The notes: generated by a model from the sequence alone, not told the origin. DNA of 64,000 nt from Chryseobacterium soli (GCF_000737705.1 NZ_JPRH01000001.1:930001-994000); one strand, 5' to 3'; positions 32,379 through 41,572 are shown, numbered from the stretch's first letter. Numbers and translations: made by a program.

Positions 32379-32401
32379 GATATTATTTTTTTAAGTTTCT
32401 T

Positions 32402-33130
32402 TTATGTATTCACTAATTCAGCGCCAAAAACATCTGCAAAATGTTTTCTGATCATTGCTTTCAGGTGATCAACTTCTTCAGGAGTAAGCTCTCTTTCAAG
32501 TTCTCTTTTCACCGATGTCACCTGTTTGTCTTTGATTCCGCAGGGAATTATATATTCGAAATACCGCATATCTGTATTTACATTCAAGGCAAAACCGTGA
32601 AGTGTTACCCAACGTGAAGCTTTTACTCCCATAGCACAGATCTTTCTGGCGTAAGGTTTTCCTACATCCAACCAGACTCCGGTTTCTCCCGGTGAGCGTT
32701 TGCCTTTAAGACCAAATTCCGCAATGGCTCTGATAATGACTTCTTCCAGATTTCTCATGTATAAATGGATATCGGTGAAGAAATTTTCAAGATCCAGAAT
32801 AGGGTAACCAACGATCTGTCCAAAACCATGATAAGTGATGTCACCACCGCGGTTAACCTTCACGAAAGTAGCATCAATCTCTTTTAATTGATCTATTCCG
32901 GCCAGCATATTTTCTTCGTGACCGCTTTTTCCTAACGTATAAACGTGGGGATGCTCCACTAAAAGAAAATGATTGGAGGTGGTATGGTGTTCTTCAGCAG
33001 GCAGATTCCGGTTTTGTATTTTGGTATCAATAATCCCTTTCATCAGCTGTTCCTGATAATCCCATGCGGGTTGGTATTCTTTTATCCCTAAATCTTCAAA
33101 TGCGACTACTTTATTGGGGTTTGTATTCAT
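32402..33130 (-). CDS. lipB: Octanoyltransferase LipB
   Basis: A 242-aa enzyme that moves octanoyl groups from acyl carrier protein to lipoyl domains, the first step of lipoate synthesis. Motifs are HPHVYTLGKSG near residue 60, RGGDITYHGFGQIVGYP near 94 and the active-site Cys in IIPCGIKDKQVTS with its following Lys near 196. Monocistronic, with its own terminator. Confidence 0.93.
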   Translation of the reverse strand: MNTNPNKVVAFEDLGIKEYQPAWDYQEQLMKGIIDTKIQNRNLPAEEHHTTSNHFLLVEHPHVYTLGKSGHEENMLAGIDQLKEIDATFVKVNRGGDITYHGFGQIVGYPILDLENFFTDIHLYMRNLEEVIIRAIAEFGLKGKRSPGETGVWLDVGKPYARKICAMGVKASRWVTLHGFALNVNTDMRYFEYIIPCGIKDKQVTSVKRELERELTPEEVDHLKAMIRKHFADVFGAELVNT

Positions 33131-33209
33131 ATGGCAGGTCTGTTTTCTTCAATGGTTATGTGAAATCGTGATTTCATACCATTTTTTTGACATACAAATT
33201 TAGTGAATT

Positions 33210-33944
33210 TTAGCCTTTTATTGAATTAATAAAATCTATGGCCGTATTCTTCCAATCTTTATCTTTCAGCAGGATATTTACGAAAGCTGTTCCGATGATA
33301 CCGCCGTCTGCTTTTTCGGTAACATTTTCAAAGTCCTGCTTGGACTGTATTCCAAAACCGATCATTACAGGATTCTTTAAAGGAAGAGCTGCCAATCTTG
33401 AAAGATAATTTTCATTTTTTAAAACGGCATTGTTATTTCCGGTGGTAGATGAGGAACTTACCGCATACAAAAATCCGGAACTGAGAGAATCCAAATACAG
33501 AATTCTGTCGTCAGCTGTTTCAGGAGTCACCAGAAAGGTGAAATTAAGATGATATTTTTCTAAAATTTTCTGACAATTCTTTTCAAATTCAATAGGAGGT
33601 AAATCAGGGATAATTAAACCGGAAACTCCGCTTTCGGAACACTCTTTACAGAAATTTTCAAATCCAAAGCTCAAAACAGGATTGATATATCCCATTAAAA
33701 TAACCGGAATTTTAATTTCATTTTTTATGGATTTTAACTGAGAAAGAAGTTTCTCAATCGTCATTCCGTTCTGTAAAGCCAATTCATGGGCTTTTTGAAT
33801 TACAGGTCCGTCCGCAACCGGATCAGAATAAGGCATTCCTATTTCCATCATATCTGCCCCGGAATCTTGAATAAGCCGTATAATATCTGCAGTATCTTCC
33901 GATTGCGGAATTCCTGCGGTAAAGTATATGTTGAGTTTTTTCAT
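33210..33944 (-). CDS. trpA: Tryptophan synthase alpha chain
   Basis: A 244-aa TIM barrel that splits indole-3-glycerol phosphate. The catalytic Glu is in EIGMPYSDPVADGP near residue 37 and the catalytic Asp in IIPDLPPIEFE near 120; the phosphate loop GFGIQSK is near 200. Slightly shorter than the 268-aa E. coli enzyme. Last gene of the trp operon, separated from trpB by an 82-bp spacer with a hairpin. Confidence 0.95.
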   Translation of the reverse strand: MKKLNIYFTAGIPQSEDTADIIRLIQDSGADMMEIGMPYSDPVADGPVIQKAHELALQNGMTIEKLLSQLKSIKNEIKIPVILMGYINPVLSFGFENFCKECSESGVSGLIIPDLPPIEFEKNCQKILEKYHLNFTFLVTPETADDRILYLDSLSSGFLYAVSSSSTTGNNNAVLKNENYLSRLAALPLKNPVMIGFGIQSKQDFENVTEKADGGIIGTAFVNILLKDKDWKNTAIDFINSIKG

Positions 33945-33978
33945 ATTGTTGTATTAAGTACGATGTATCATGTACAAC

Positions 33979-34016
33979 GTAAAAAGTATAATAAAGAAAG
34001 ACATTATACTTTTTAC
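33979..34016. other. Hairpin in the trpB-trpA spacer
   Basis: Perfect 14-bp inverted repeat GTAAAAAGTATAAT/ATTATACTTTTTAC with a 10-nt loop, all A+T-rich. It has no T-run that would make it a strong terminator and may protect or process the message. Confidence 0.6.
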
Positions 34017-34026
34017 ATCCGACATT

Positions 34027-35205
34027 TTACAAATTTTTTAAATAAGTTTCCATATCCTTGTCCCCACGCCCGCTTAAACAGATGACCACTACATCATTTT
34101 CATTGAATTTCTTTTTATCTAAAACTGCCAGAGCATGCGCACTTTCCAACGCCGGAATAATACCTTCCAGTTTGGTAAGTTCAAAAGCAGATCGAAGGGC
34201 TTCCTCATCATTGATACTGAAAAATTCAGCTCTTTTTTCTTTAAATAAATGAGCGTGAAACGGGCCAATTCCGGGATAATCCAAACCAGCTGAAATAGAG
34301 TGAGGTTCAATAACCTGTCCGTCTTCAGTCTGCATTACGAGGCTTTTACTTCCATGTAAAACACCTAGCGTTCCCAGAAATGTTGTCGCTGCAGATTTAC
34401 CGGAATCTATGCCCAGGCCGCCTGCTTCAGCAGCAATGATCTTTACATTTTCCTCATTCACAAAATGATAGAATGTTCCCGCTGCATTACTTCCGCCACC
34501 TACACAGGCAATCACATAATCCGGAGTTGAACGGCCTGTTTTTTCCTGCAGCTGCTCTCTGATTTCCTTAGAAATAATACTTTGGAATCTTGCGACTAAG
34601 TCAGGGAAAGGATGAGGTCCCACTACACTTCCGATCACGTAATGAGTGGTTACAGAGTTGTTGATCCAGTCTCTTAAAGCTTCATTAACAGCATCTTTCA
34701 GTGTTTTTGAACCTGAAGTGGCAGGAATGACTTCCGCACCCAGCATTTTCATTCTTGCCACATTCGGAGCCTGCCTCTGAATGTCTATTTCACCCATATA
34801 AACGATACATTCCAGTCCCAGTAGTGCACAGGCCGTTGCAGTCGCAACACCGTGTTGTCCGGCTCCTGTTTCTGCAATGATTCTGGTTTTTCCGAGGCGT
34901 TTGGCCAGTAATACCTGTCCCAGAGCATTATTGATCTTATGAGCACCGGTATGGTTGAGATCTTCTCTTTTCAGATAAATAGTGGTTCCGTATTTCTTGC
35001 TCAGATTTTGGGCAAGATAGAGTGGAGTGGCACGTCCTACATAATCCTTAAGCAGGTTTTGATATTCATGCTGGAAATCTTCAGATTCAATGATTTCAAG
35101 ATAGTTGTTTTTCAGTTCTTCTACATTCGGATAGAGCATTTCGGGAATGAAGGCACCTCCAAATTCTCCATAATATCCGTGTTCGTCGGGGTTTTTATAA
35201 TTCAT
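34027..35205 (-). CDS. trpB: Tryptophan synthase beta chain
   Basis: A 392-aa PLP enzyme that joins indole and serine. The PLP lysine is in [15 protein letters not shown] near residue 85, and the phosphate loop is [12 protein letters not shown] near 230. Length is standard for the TrpB1 type, which pairs with TrpA. Gene order trpB-trpA is conserved. Confidence 0.96.
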   Translation of the reverse strand: MNYKNPDEHGYYGEFGGAFIPEMLYPNVEELKNNYLEIIESEDFQHEYQNLLKDYVGRATPLYLAQNLSKKYGTTIYLKREDLNHTGAHKINNALGQVLLAKRLGKTRIIAETGAGQHGVATATACALLGLECIVYMGEIDIQRQAPNVARMKMLGAEVIPATSGSKTLKDAVNEALRDWINNSVTTHYVIGSVVGPHPFPDLVARFQSIISKEIREQLQEKTGRSTPDYVIACVGGGSNAAGTFYHFVNEENVKIIAAEAGGLGIDSGKSAATTFLGTLGVLHGSKSLVMQTEDGQVIEPHSISAGLDYPGIGPFHAHLFKEKRAEFFSINDEEALRSAFELTKLEGIIPALESAHALAVLDKKKFNENDVVVICLSGRGDKDMETYLKNL

Positions 35206-35211
35206 TTCTTT

Positions 35212-35751
35212 TTATAGTATTAAATAGGCTTTATTAGTAGAATCGAGGTGATTCAGTATTGTTTTTTTCTCCTCGGATGCATTGAAAATTAAAATATCAT
35301 CATCTTCGCTGCTCATCCATTCGGAATCATTTTTTTCCTGTATTTCTTTTGCTTTGTTATATAAAATAGGGACCTTGCATTTTTCATAAAAAATACGCAA
35401 TTCAGAGGAGCAGAATCCAATAACATCTCTGTTTTTCTGAACACAATTTTCGAAAAAATATTGAATCAGTTTTTTGCCATATCCTTTATTTTTTTCAGCG
35501 GAAACAAGGCCGACAGCTTCTGCAAAATGATATTTTTTACCGGAGATTTCCAGTGTAAAATCAAAGTTTAGCCGGATAAGAGCCTGTATTCCTTCCATGG
35601 AATCAAGAAGAACATGAAACTCAGACTGAATGAAAAAAGCACGGAAATCTTTTGATGTCATGGTGCTCCACGCTGAGATATCCCATAATTTCAGAATATT
35701 TTGTATTTCAGTTTCCGTTAATTCGTCTGGTTTTTTAATCTGGTAATGCAT
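35212..35751 (-). CDS. GNAT-like acetyltransferase inside trp operon
   Basis: A 179-aa protein whose middle has the acetyl-CoA loop of GNAT enzymes (AEKNKGYGKKLIQYF near residue 87) after strands that include YHFAEAVGLVS. The acceptor is unknown. It sits 6 bp ahead of trpB and overlaps the preceding unknown gene by 17 bp, so it is translated from the trp message. It is not part of tryptophan synthesis in any known scheme. Confidence 0.7.
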   Translation of the reverse strand: MHYQIKKPDELTETEIQNILKLWDISAWSTMTSKDFRAFFIQSEFHVLLDSMEGIQALIRLNFDFTLEISGKKYHFAEAVGLVSAEKNKGYGKKLIQYFFENCVQKNRDVIGFCSSELRIFYEKCKVPILYNKAKEIQEKNDSEWMSSEDDDILIFNASEEKKTILNHLDSTNKAYLIL

Positions 35752-36259
35752 CCGTTAAATTATTTATAAAAGTCATATTATAATCAAACTGCTGCCTGGT
35801 AATCAGTTTTTTCTCATACAGGAGCTTGATTTTATCTGCTACATTCACTAAAGTGTCTTTATCTAATTTTGAATCATACATGGTAACCGCAATCTCAAGA
35901 TTATCAATTAAAAAATAAGAATCCAGATTTTCGTAGGTAAGGAAAATTTTAGCATAAATGTTTCCAAAATCATACGTTATATTGGCCTTTACCAGAGGAT
36001 CTAAAAATTTATCAGATATAATAACCAGGTAATAGCTGTTCCATAAATTAATCGTTTTGAAAAAATACTCGATATCAGTTTCATTATAAATTTTAATAAT
36101 ATTAATGAATTGAGATAATAATCCGTCTATTTCCCAATGTTTGACTTTATTCTCATTTTGAGAGACAAAATTGTATAAGGTTTGGATTCTTTCATTTTCA
36201 AATTTTGGTGGAAATAATGTTTTATAAAATGTTTTTTTTAGTTGGTGTATATTCATCAT
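35735..36259 (-). CDS. Unknown helical protein inside trp operon
   Basis: A 174-aa soluble protein, probably all helical, rich in Asn, Ile and aromatic residues; no family recognised. Two Met codons stand at the start (36259 and 36256). It lies 44 bp below trpF and overlaps the GNAT-like gene. A+T content is higher than in the trp genes, which fits late insertion into the operon. Confidence 0.7.
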   Translation of the reverse strand: MMNIHQLKKTFYKTLFPPKFENERIQTLYNFVSQNENKVKHWEIDGLLSQFINIIKIYNETDIEYFFKTINLWNSYYLVIISDKFLDPLVKANITYDFGNIYAKIFLTYENLDSYFLIDNLEIAVTMYDSKLDKDTLVNVADKIKLLYEKKLITRQQFDYNMTFINNLTDALPD

Positions 36260-36303
36260 TGTCAGTCTACGTTTTTGCGAAAAGTCATTTTACATACTTT
36301 TCA

Positions 36304-36978
36304 TTATCGAAAATTGTGTTTGAATTTTTTTATTTTGTCTACGTCTTTTACTCCTGCTTTTATTTCAAATTTCGAATTGATATCTAATGCAAAAGGCTGT
36401 TGTCTTAGGTTTTTTACATGTTCCACATTATCTTCTGAAATACCGCCACTTAAAAAATAGGGAACCGGCATTTCAAATTCATTCAGAACATTCCAGTCGA
36501 ATTGTTTTCCTGTTCCGCCGAAATCTTTTGAATCAGTATCAAAAAGGTAATAATCAATGCCAGATGATTGATGGTTAATGTTTTTTTCAATCATACGGAT
36601 CACTTCCTGCTTTTCACTTCCTATTCTGATTACTTTGATCAATTGAACGCTGGAATCCAGTTTTTCTTTTAATTCATCAATAAAAATTTCATTTTCATCG
36701 CCGTGAAGCTGAACAAAATTTAGATTGGCTTTTTGAACGATTTCTGTGATGGTATGAAGATCTTCATTAACAAAAACACCCACTTTTCCCTGATGGTCAA
36801 TGGTTGACAGATCTTCCGCATGCAGATGATTCAATACATATCTTGGTGATTTCTTATAAAAGATAAATCCAAGCAAATCCGTACCCATAGAAATTAATTC
36901 CTGGACCTGATCGAGCTGGGTCAACCCACATACCTTTAATTTAGGTGATTTTGCATGGATTATCTGTTGTGGTTTCAT
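36304..36978 (-). CDS. trpF: Phosphoribosylanthranilate isomerase
   Basis: A 224-aa TIM barrel for the third step of tryptophan synthesis from anthranilate. The catalytic Cys is in LKVCGLTQL near residue 17 and the catalytic Asp in DTDSKDFGGTGKQFDW near 150; VQLHGDE near 93 is a family mark. Only 2 bp separate it from trpC. A separate TrpF is the usual Bacteroidota arrangement, not a TrpCF fusion. Confidence 0.94.
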   Translation of the reverse strand: MKPQQIIHAKSPKLKVCGLTQLDQVQELISMGTDLLGFIFYKKSPRYVLNHLHAEDLSTIDHQGKVGVFVNEDLHTITEIVQKANLNFVQLHGDENEIFIDELKEKLDSSVQLIKVIRIGSEKQEVIRMIEKNINHQSSGIDYYLFDTDSKDFGGTGKQFDWNVLNEFEMPVPYFLSGGISEDNVEHVKNLRQQPFALDINSKFEIKAGVKDVDKIKKFKHNFR

Positions 36979-36980
36979 AT

Positions 36981-37757
36981 CTATATTGCTTTGCTTGTGA
37001 ATTCTTCAAATGCTTGGGCAGGATCTGTATTTTTCATAAAATATTCGCCCATCAGAAAACCGTTAAATCCCTTTTCTTTTAAATAATGGAAGTCTTCCAG
37101 AGAATAAATTCCACTTTCAGCAACAGATAAAGTATTCTTCGGAAGTTTGTTTTTCAATTGAATAGAATGCTGGAGGTCAACTTTGAAATCTTTTAAATTC
37201 CTGTTGTTGATTCCCACCAGATCTATTTCGGAATGATAATGAGCAAGCTCTTCTTCGGTATGGATCTCCAGTAAAACTTCCATCCCCAATTCATGAGAAA
37301 GCGCGGTAAACTCCTTAACCTGGCCAGGAGAAAGGCAGGCGGCAATTAATAAAACCGCATCAGCACCCATGCTTTTTGCTTCATAAAACTGATATTCATC
37401 CACCATGAAATCTTTTCGAAGAATAGGAATACTGATCTCTTTCCGAACAGTGATAATGTCTTCAAAGCTTCCCCCGAAAAAATCTTTGTCAGTGAGAATG
37501 GAGATTCCGCTTGCCCCGAAGTTTTCATATGCTTTTGCCACCTCCAAAGGGGAAACCGTATTATTAATGATTCCTTTTGATGGGGATTGTCTTTTAAATT
37601 CAGCGATGATCCCAGTCTTATTTTGTATAGATTCTTGTAAAGAGAATTTTTTTTTGTCAAAAAACTCCGAACCTTTTAATTGCTCAACAGAGATTTTTGA
37701 CTTCGAAAAAGCAATTTCTTCTTTTTTCCTTTCTATAATAGTGTCTAATATTGTCAT
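36981..37757 (-). CDS. trpC: Indole-3-glycerol phosphate synthase
   Basis: A 258-aa TIM barrel that closes the indole ring. Signature segments are IIAEFKRQSPSKG near residue 50, ILRKDFMVDEYQ near 110 and LVGINNRNLKDF near 178. It follows the double mobile-like insertion in the trpD-trpC spacer, 30 bp away. Confidence 0.95.
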   Translation of the reverse strand: MTILDTIIERKKEEIAFSKSKISVEQLKGSEFFDKKKFSLQESIQNKTGIIAEFKRQSPSKGIINNTVSPLEVAKAYENFGASGISILTDKDFFGGSFEDIITVRKEISIPILRKDFMVDEYQFYEAKSMGADAVLLIAACLSPGQVKEFTALSHELGMEVLLEIHTEEELAHYHSEIDLVGINNRNLKDFKVDLQHSIQLKNKLPKNTLSVAESGIYSLEDFHYLKEKGFNGFLMGEYFMKNTDPAQAFEEFTSKAI

Positions 37758-37787
37758 TGAAGTGTTCTTTTATTAAAATATATCCAC

Positions 37788-37874
37788 TGTCATTTCGAAT
37801 GTAATGAAGTGAGAAATCTTTATTGTGTTTTTCTTTAAGATTCTTCACTTCGCGTTGCTTCGTTCTGAATGACA
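37788..37874. mobile_element. 87-bp palindrome-bounded element without gene (MITE-like)
   Basis: Left arm 37788-37820 starts TGTCATTTCGAA and ends GAAATCTT; right arm 37837-37874 starts AAGATTCTTCACTTCG and ends TTCTGAATGACA. The arms are imperfect inverted copies around a 16-nt loop. The same arms bound the 411-bp element next to it, which carries a gene; this looks like its empty derivative. Confidence 0.65.
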
Positions 37875-37881
37875 TTTGCAC

Positions 37882-38292
37882 TGTCATTTCGAACGTAATG
37901 AAATGTAGTGAGAAATCTTTTCTATCGTTTCATTTAAAAAGTCCCAGCTTGGATTAAAATTATTTATAAGTTTTTCTTTTTTCATTCTCGAATATCCTTT
38001 TATCTGTTTTTCTCGAATAATTGACTGCTCTATATCTTGTGAATGCTCATAATAGACAAGATAAAAACATTTATATTTTGTGGTAAAATGGATTTTACTT
38101 TCAATCTCCGGATTTAAATGCCAATACAATCTTGATTTTAGATCATTAGTTACTCCTGTATATAGTACAGTTCTGTTCTTATTTGTCAGGATATAAACAT
38201 AATAATTATGAGCTGCTGCTATTTTCATGATATAAATTTTATCATATAATGAATAAGATTCTTCACTTCGTGTTACCTCGTTCTGAATGACA
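37882..38292. mobile_element. 411-bp element with GIY-YIG nuclease gene
   Basis: Left arm 37882-37920 matches the left arm of the 87-bp neighbour except for one base and a 5-nt insertion; right arm 38255-38292 matches its right arm in 35 of 38 bases. Between the arms lies a GIY-YIG gene whose last dozen codons are inside the left arm. The ends are TGTCATT and AATGACA. Only seven bases (TTTGCAC) separate the two elements. Confidence 0.65.
37884..38228 (-). CDS. Stand-alone GIY-YIG nuclease
   Basis: A 114-aa single-domain nuclease of the UPF0213/YhbQ type: strand one YYVYILTNKN with the following VLYTGVTNDLKSRLYWH carries the GIY-YIG-like core (YVY and YTG), and the Arg of DLKSRL and Glu of the late helix (IIREKQIKGY) are in place. 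It sits between trpD and trpC in operon direction, inside a palindrome-bounded element. The C-terminal residues EKISHYISLRSK are encoded by the element's arm. It may help the element copy or move. Confidence 0.85.
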   Translation of the reverse strand: MKIAAAHNYYVYILTNKNRTVLYTGVTNDLKSRLYWHLNPEIESKIHFTTKYKCFYLVYYEHSQDIEQSIIREKQIKGYSRMKKEKLINNFNPSWDFLNETIEKISHYISLRSK

Positions 38293-38321
38293 TTTATCGA
38301 TTTTTTTGAGGAACATCATTA

Positions 38322-39344
38322 TCAATGAAGTAGTGCTTCAAGGCTTTTTAAAGCTTTTCCGCTTTCTAAACTCTCCTGTGCCATCAGCAGGCAGTCATCA
38401 TAACTTCCGAATTTATGGGTGTGATAAAGCGCAACCGCTGCATTCGCTTGTACCACAGAGTTTTGCTGTACTGTTCCTTTTCCTTCCAGGATATTCCGGA
38501 ATATTTTTGCGGATTCCTGAGGGGTTTCTCCTGCTTCAATACTTTTATGGCTTACAGGATCAAAACCAAGATCTTCGGCAGAATAAATTTCTTCGCCCTT
38601 TTTTGTAATAATCTTGCTGTCGTGGGTAAGACTTATCTCATCATATCCGTCCAGTCCGTGAACCAAAATGAAGTCTCTGTCGTCTTTTTGTAACAAATAT
38701 TGATAGATCCGGGCAATTTCAAGGTTATAGACTCCAATTACTGAAAATTGCGGTTTTGCAGGATTTACCAACGGGCCTAACAGGTTGAAAAATGTTCTTA
38801 ATCCCAGAGATCTTCTCAATAAACCGACAGATTGGAGGGCTGGGTGAAAATAAGGCGCATGCAAAAAGCAGATATTGGCTTTTTCCAGTTCTTCATTCAG
38901 CTGGTCGGAATCATTTTTAAACTGATACCCCAACTCTTCCAAAACATTGGATGAACCTGTAATGGTTGAGGCTCCATAATTTCCGTGTTTGGTTACTTTC
39001 TGTCCTGCTCCCGCCACTACAAAACTAGCCAGCGTTGAAATGTTGATGGTATTTTTGCCATCTCCTCCGGTTCCTACAATGTCCAGTGCATCAGCGACAT
39101 CTAATTGTACGGAAACAGCCATTTGCAGCAAGGCTTCCCTGAAACCTTCCAGTTCTTTCAGGGTAATGCTTCGCATCAGGAAAATACTGATGAAAGCCGT
39201 TACTTCTGTCGCGTTGAACTTATTCTGCGCGATCTCAATCATAATAGCCTTAGCCTCAGATTTGGATAAGGTATGATGATTAAACAGGTATTCCAGAATT
39301 TCTTTCATTTGAGGAGTTTTTATAGTGGTTGAGGGTGTTTGCAT
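38322..39344 (-). CDS. trpD: Anthranilate phosphoribosyltransferase
   Basis: A 340-aa enzyme joining anthranilate and PRPP. The PRPP loop DIVGTGGDGKNTINIST is near residue 85, followed by KHGNYGASTITGSSNVLE near 120. Length is normal. It lies 11 bp after trpG; the natural downstream neighbour trpC is now 565 bp away because of the insertion. Confidence 0.95.
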   Translation of the reverse strand: MQTPSTTIKTPQMKEILEYLFNHHTLSKSEAKAIMIEIAQNKFNATEVTAFISIFLMRSITLKELEGFREALLQMAVSVQLDVADALDIVGTGGDGKNTINISTLASFVVAGAGQKVTKHGNYGASTITGSSNVLEELGYQFKNDSDQLNEELEKANICFLHAPYFHPALQSVGLLRRSLGLRTFFNLLGPLVNPAKPQFSVIGVYNLEIARIYQYLLQKDDRDFILVHGLDGYDEISLTHDSKIITKKGEEIYSAEDLGFDPVSHKSIEAGETPQESAKIFRNILEGKGTVQQNSVVQANAAVALYHTHKFGSYDDCLLMAQESLESGKALKSLEALLH

Positions 39345-39355
39345 GAGGTTGGAAT

Positions 39356-39952
39356 TTAATGTAAAAGGAAATTTCTAATAATCACTTCTCCTTCAGGAGT
39401 CAAAATACTTTCGGGGTGGAACTGAACGCCATGTACGTCATAAGTTTTATGTTGCAGAGCCATGATCATTCCGTCTTTGTCAACAGCGGTAATTTCCAGT
39501 GCTGCAGGGAAATCCTCACGGCTGACCGCCCAGCTGTGATATCTGCCGGCTTCAAAGCCACTTGACAAATTGCTAAAAAGTTTAGTGTCGTCTTTTACCA
39601 GTTCAGTGGAGGTTGCCACTCCATGGAAGATCTCAGAAAGATTAATCAGACTTCCTCCAAAAGCTTCAGCAATCGCCTGTTGTCCCAGACATACACCCAA
39701 TATACTTTTGGTGGGTGCATATTTCTTGATAAGATCTAATAATATACCAGCTTCCTCAGGAATTCCGGGGCCTGGAGATAGTATTATTTTGTCGTATTGA
39801 TCAACTTCTTCCAAGGTGATTTTATCATTTCTTACGACATCTACCTTTTGATTCAGAATTCTTTCAATGATCTGAACAAGGTTGTAAGTAAAACTGTCAT
39901 AATTGTCGAAAACTAAGACTTTGGATGCTGATGGTTCTATCGTATTTTTCAT
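39356..39952 (-). CDS. trpG: Anthranilate synthase component II (glutamine amidotransferase)
   Basis: A 198-aa class I amidotransferase that feeds ammonia to TrpE. The triad is Cys in GVCLGQQAIAEAFGG near residue 85 and His-Glu in GVQFHPESILT near 180. The N-terminal FDNYDSFTYNLVQ is typical. It follows trpE by 18 bp. Confidence 0.95.
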   Translation of the reverse strand: MKNTIEPSASKVLVFDNYDSFTYNLVQIIERILNQKVDVVRNDKITLEEVDQYDKIILSPGPGIPEEAGILLDLIKKYAPTKSILGVCLGQQAIAEAFGGSLINLSEIFHGVATSTELVKDDTKLFSNLSSGFEAGRYHSWAVSREDFPAALEITAVDKDGMIMALQHKTYDVHGVQFHPESILTPEGEVIIRNFLLH

Positions 39953-39970
39953 TTCTTGCTGCTTTGTGTA

Positions 39971-41392
39971 TTAGTATCCTATTTTTTCTGCTTTTTCTAC
40001 GGCTTTTTTAAGCGCGTTGAGCTTATTATTCACTTCCTGCAGTTCACTTTCCGGATTTGATTTGGCAACTATTCCTGCACCAGCCTGGTAATACAGCGTG
40101 TTATTTTTACTTAAAAAAGTTCTGATCATAATAGCCTGGTTGCATGTGCCGTTCAGTCCTATCATCCCGATACATCCGCCATAATACCCACGGGAATCTT
40201 TTTCGTATTGATTAATCAGCTGAAGGGCTTTGTGTTTCGGTGCTCCGCTTAACGTTCCCTGAGGGAAAGTCGCTGAAACCATTTCTAAAGGATTGATATC
40301 TTCCGGAAGATCTGCCGTCACTTCACTTACCATGTGGATGACATGAGAGAAAAGCTGGATCTCTTTCAGTTTGGTAACCGTTACATTTTTTCCCAGTTTT
40401 CCCAGATCATTTCTTGCCAGATCTACCAGCATTGTATGTTCTGCATTTTCTTTAGGATCATGTTTTAAAGCTTCTGCCGCCTGAAGATCGGTTTCCAGAT
40501 GTCCCGTTCTTTTGAATGTTCCCGCAATTGGGTGGATAACAGCCTGGTTGTTTTTAATGATTAACTGGCTTTCAGGGCTGGAACCGAATAATTTGTAATT
40601 TCCATAATCAAAAAAGAAAAGATAAGGAGAAGGGTTGATGTTTCTCAAAGCACGGTAAACATTGAATTCATCACCCTGGAACTTTTGCTCAAACCTTCTG
40701 CTCAGCACCAGTTGGAAAACATCCCCTCGCATACAGTGCTTCTGTGCAGTTTTTACCAGTTCAATATACTCTTCATCAGTAATATTGGAGGTTTCATCAC
40801 CTGTTTTTTCAAATGGGTAGATCACCGAATTTTTATTCTTAATTAAATTTTCCAGAAGATGAAGATCGGATTTCACCCCTTCCATTTGGTTTTCAATAAT
40901 GTGCATTTCGTCATTATAATGATTAATGGCAATGACGTACTGGTATAATCTGTACCGAAGGATTGGGATTTCTACTTCCGGGCTCTGTGCTTTTAATGTG
41001 ACATTTTCAAAGAACTGTACTGCTTCAAAGCTGGTGTATCCAAAAAGGCTTTGGGCAGTTTCTTCAATGGGATCATTGGTCTTTTCGCACTCAAACATAT
41101 TGCTGAACTCTGCAAATACATCTGTAATGGTATTATCAATGATAAACTGTTTAACCGGTTCAGAATTGGGTAGTTTTATTTCAAATTCCTTAAGGTTTTT
41201 AATTTCAATTCCTGCCACAGCATTGATCGCGATGAAAGAAAAATTGTTATCAATATTTTTAGAATCCGAGCTTTCCAAAAGAATTGTATCTCTGAATTTA
41301 TCGCGGATCTGAAGGTAAATATTCATCGGAGTCTGCAAGTCTCCCAATGTTTTCTTTGATACTGTTTTTATTTTTATTTTCTGATTAAGCAT
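39971..41392 (-). CDS. trpE: Anthranilate synthase component I
   Basis: A 473-aa chorismate-using enzyme that starts the pathway. The feedback motif LLESSD near residue 36 binds tryptophan in related enzymes, so the enzyme is probably inhibited by its end product. Catalytic-domain marks are RGDVFQLVLSRRF near 220, the catalytic His in NAEHTMLVDLARND near 330 and SGAPKHKA near 390. First structural gene, behind an attenuator. Confidence 0.95.
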   Translation of the reverse strand: MLNQKIKIKTVSKKTLGDLQTPMNIYLQIRDKFRDTILLESSDSKNIDNNFSFIAINAVAGIEIKNLKEFEIKLPNSEPVKQFIIDNTITDVFAEFSNMFECEKTNDPIEETAQSLFGYTSFEAVQFFENVTLKAQSPEVEIPILRYRLYQYVIAINHYNDEMHIIENQMEGVKSDLHLLENLIKNKNSVIYPFEKTGDETSNITDEEYIELVKTAQKHCMRGDVFQLVLSRRFEQKFQGDEFNVYRALRNINPSPYLFFFDYGNYKLFGSSPESQLIIKNNQAVIHPIAGTFKRTGHLETDLQAAEALKHDPKENAEHTMLVDLARNDLGKLGKNVTVTKLKEIQLFSHVIHMVSEVTADLPEDINPLEMVSATFPQGTLSGAPKHKALQLINQYEKDSRGYYGGCIGMIGLNGTCNQAIMIRTFLSKNNTLYYQAGAGIVAKSNPESELQEVNNKLNALKKAVEKAEKIGY

Positions 41393-41427
41393 TTGCTGTT
41401 TATTTTTTGTTGATGGTACATAATGAA

Positions 41428-41458
41428 AAAGGCTCTGACGGTATCCGTCAAAGCCTTT
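41428..41458 (-). terminator. trp attenuator (terminator hairpin)
   Basis: On the minus strand AAAGGCTTTGACGG-ATA-CCGTCAGAGCCTTT forms a 14-bp stem (13 Watson-Crick pairs and one G-U) with a 3-nt loop, followed by TT and then CATTA; the stem end itself adds T3, giving TTTTT. It lies 33 bp past the leader stop and 35 bp ahead of trpE. Confidence 0.85.
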
Positions 41459-41490
41459 ATATATTATTGTTAATTATTTGTATTGCAAAA

Positions 41491-41559
41491 TTAGCAACGT
41501 GACAATAACTCCAGACCCGACGAAGAGTTTGAAAGCCACCACCATGTATTGTTGCTCAT
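41491..41559 (-). CDS. trpL: trp leader peptide with three consecutive Trp codons
   Basis: A 22-codon frame from ATG at 41559 to TAA at 41491. The peptide begins MSNNTWWWLSN and has TGG TGG TGG as codons 6-8. Tryptophan is the rarest amino acid in most proteins, so three in a row just ahead of trpE and a terminator hairpin can hardly be chance. Lack of charged tRNA-Trp would stall the ribosome here. The Ser codons 11-13 and the Gly codon (41516-41524) can pair with the terminator's first arm, by UUCGUC with GACGGA plus wobble pairs, and so could form an antiterminator. Confidence 0.85.
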   Translation of the reverse strand: MSNNTWWWLSNSSSGLELLSRC

Positions 41560-41572
41560 TGTAAACATGTGA

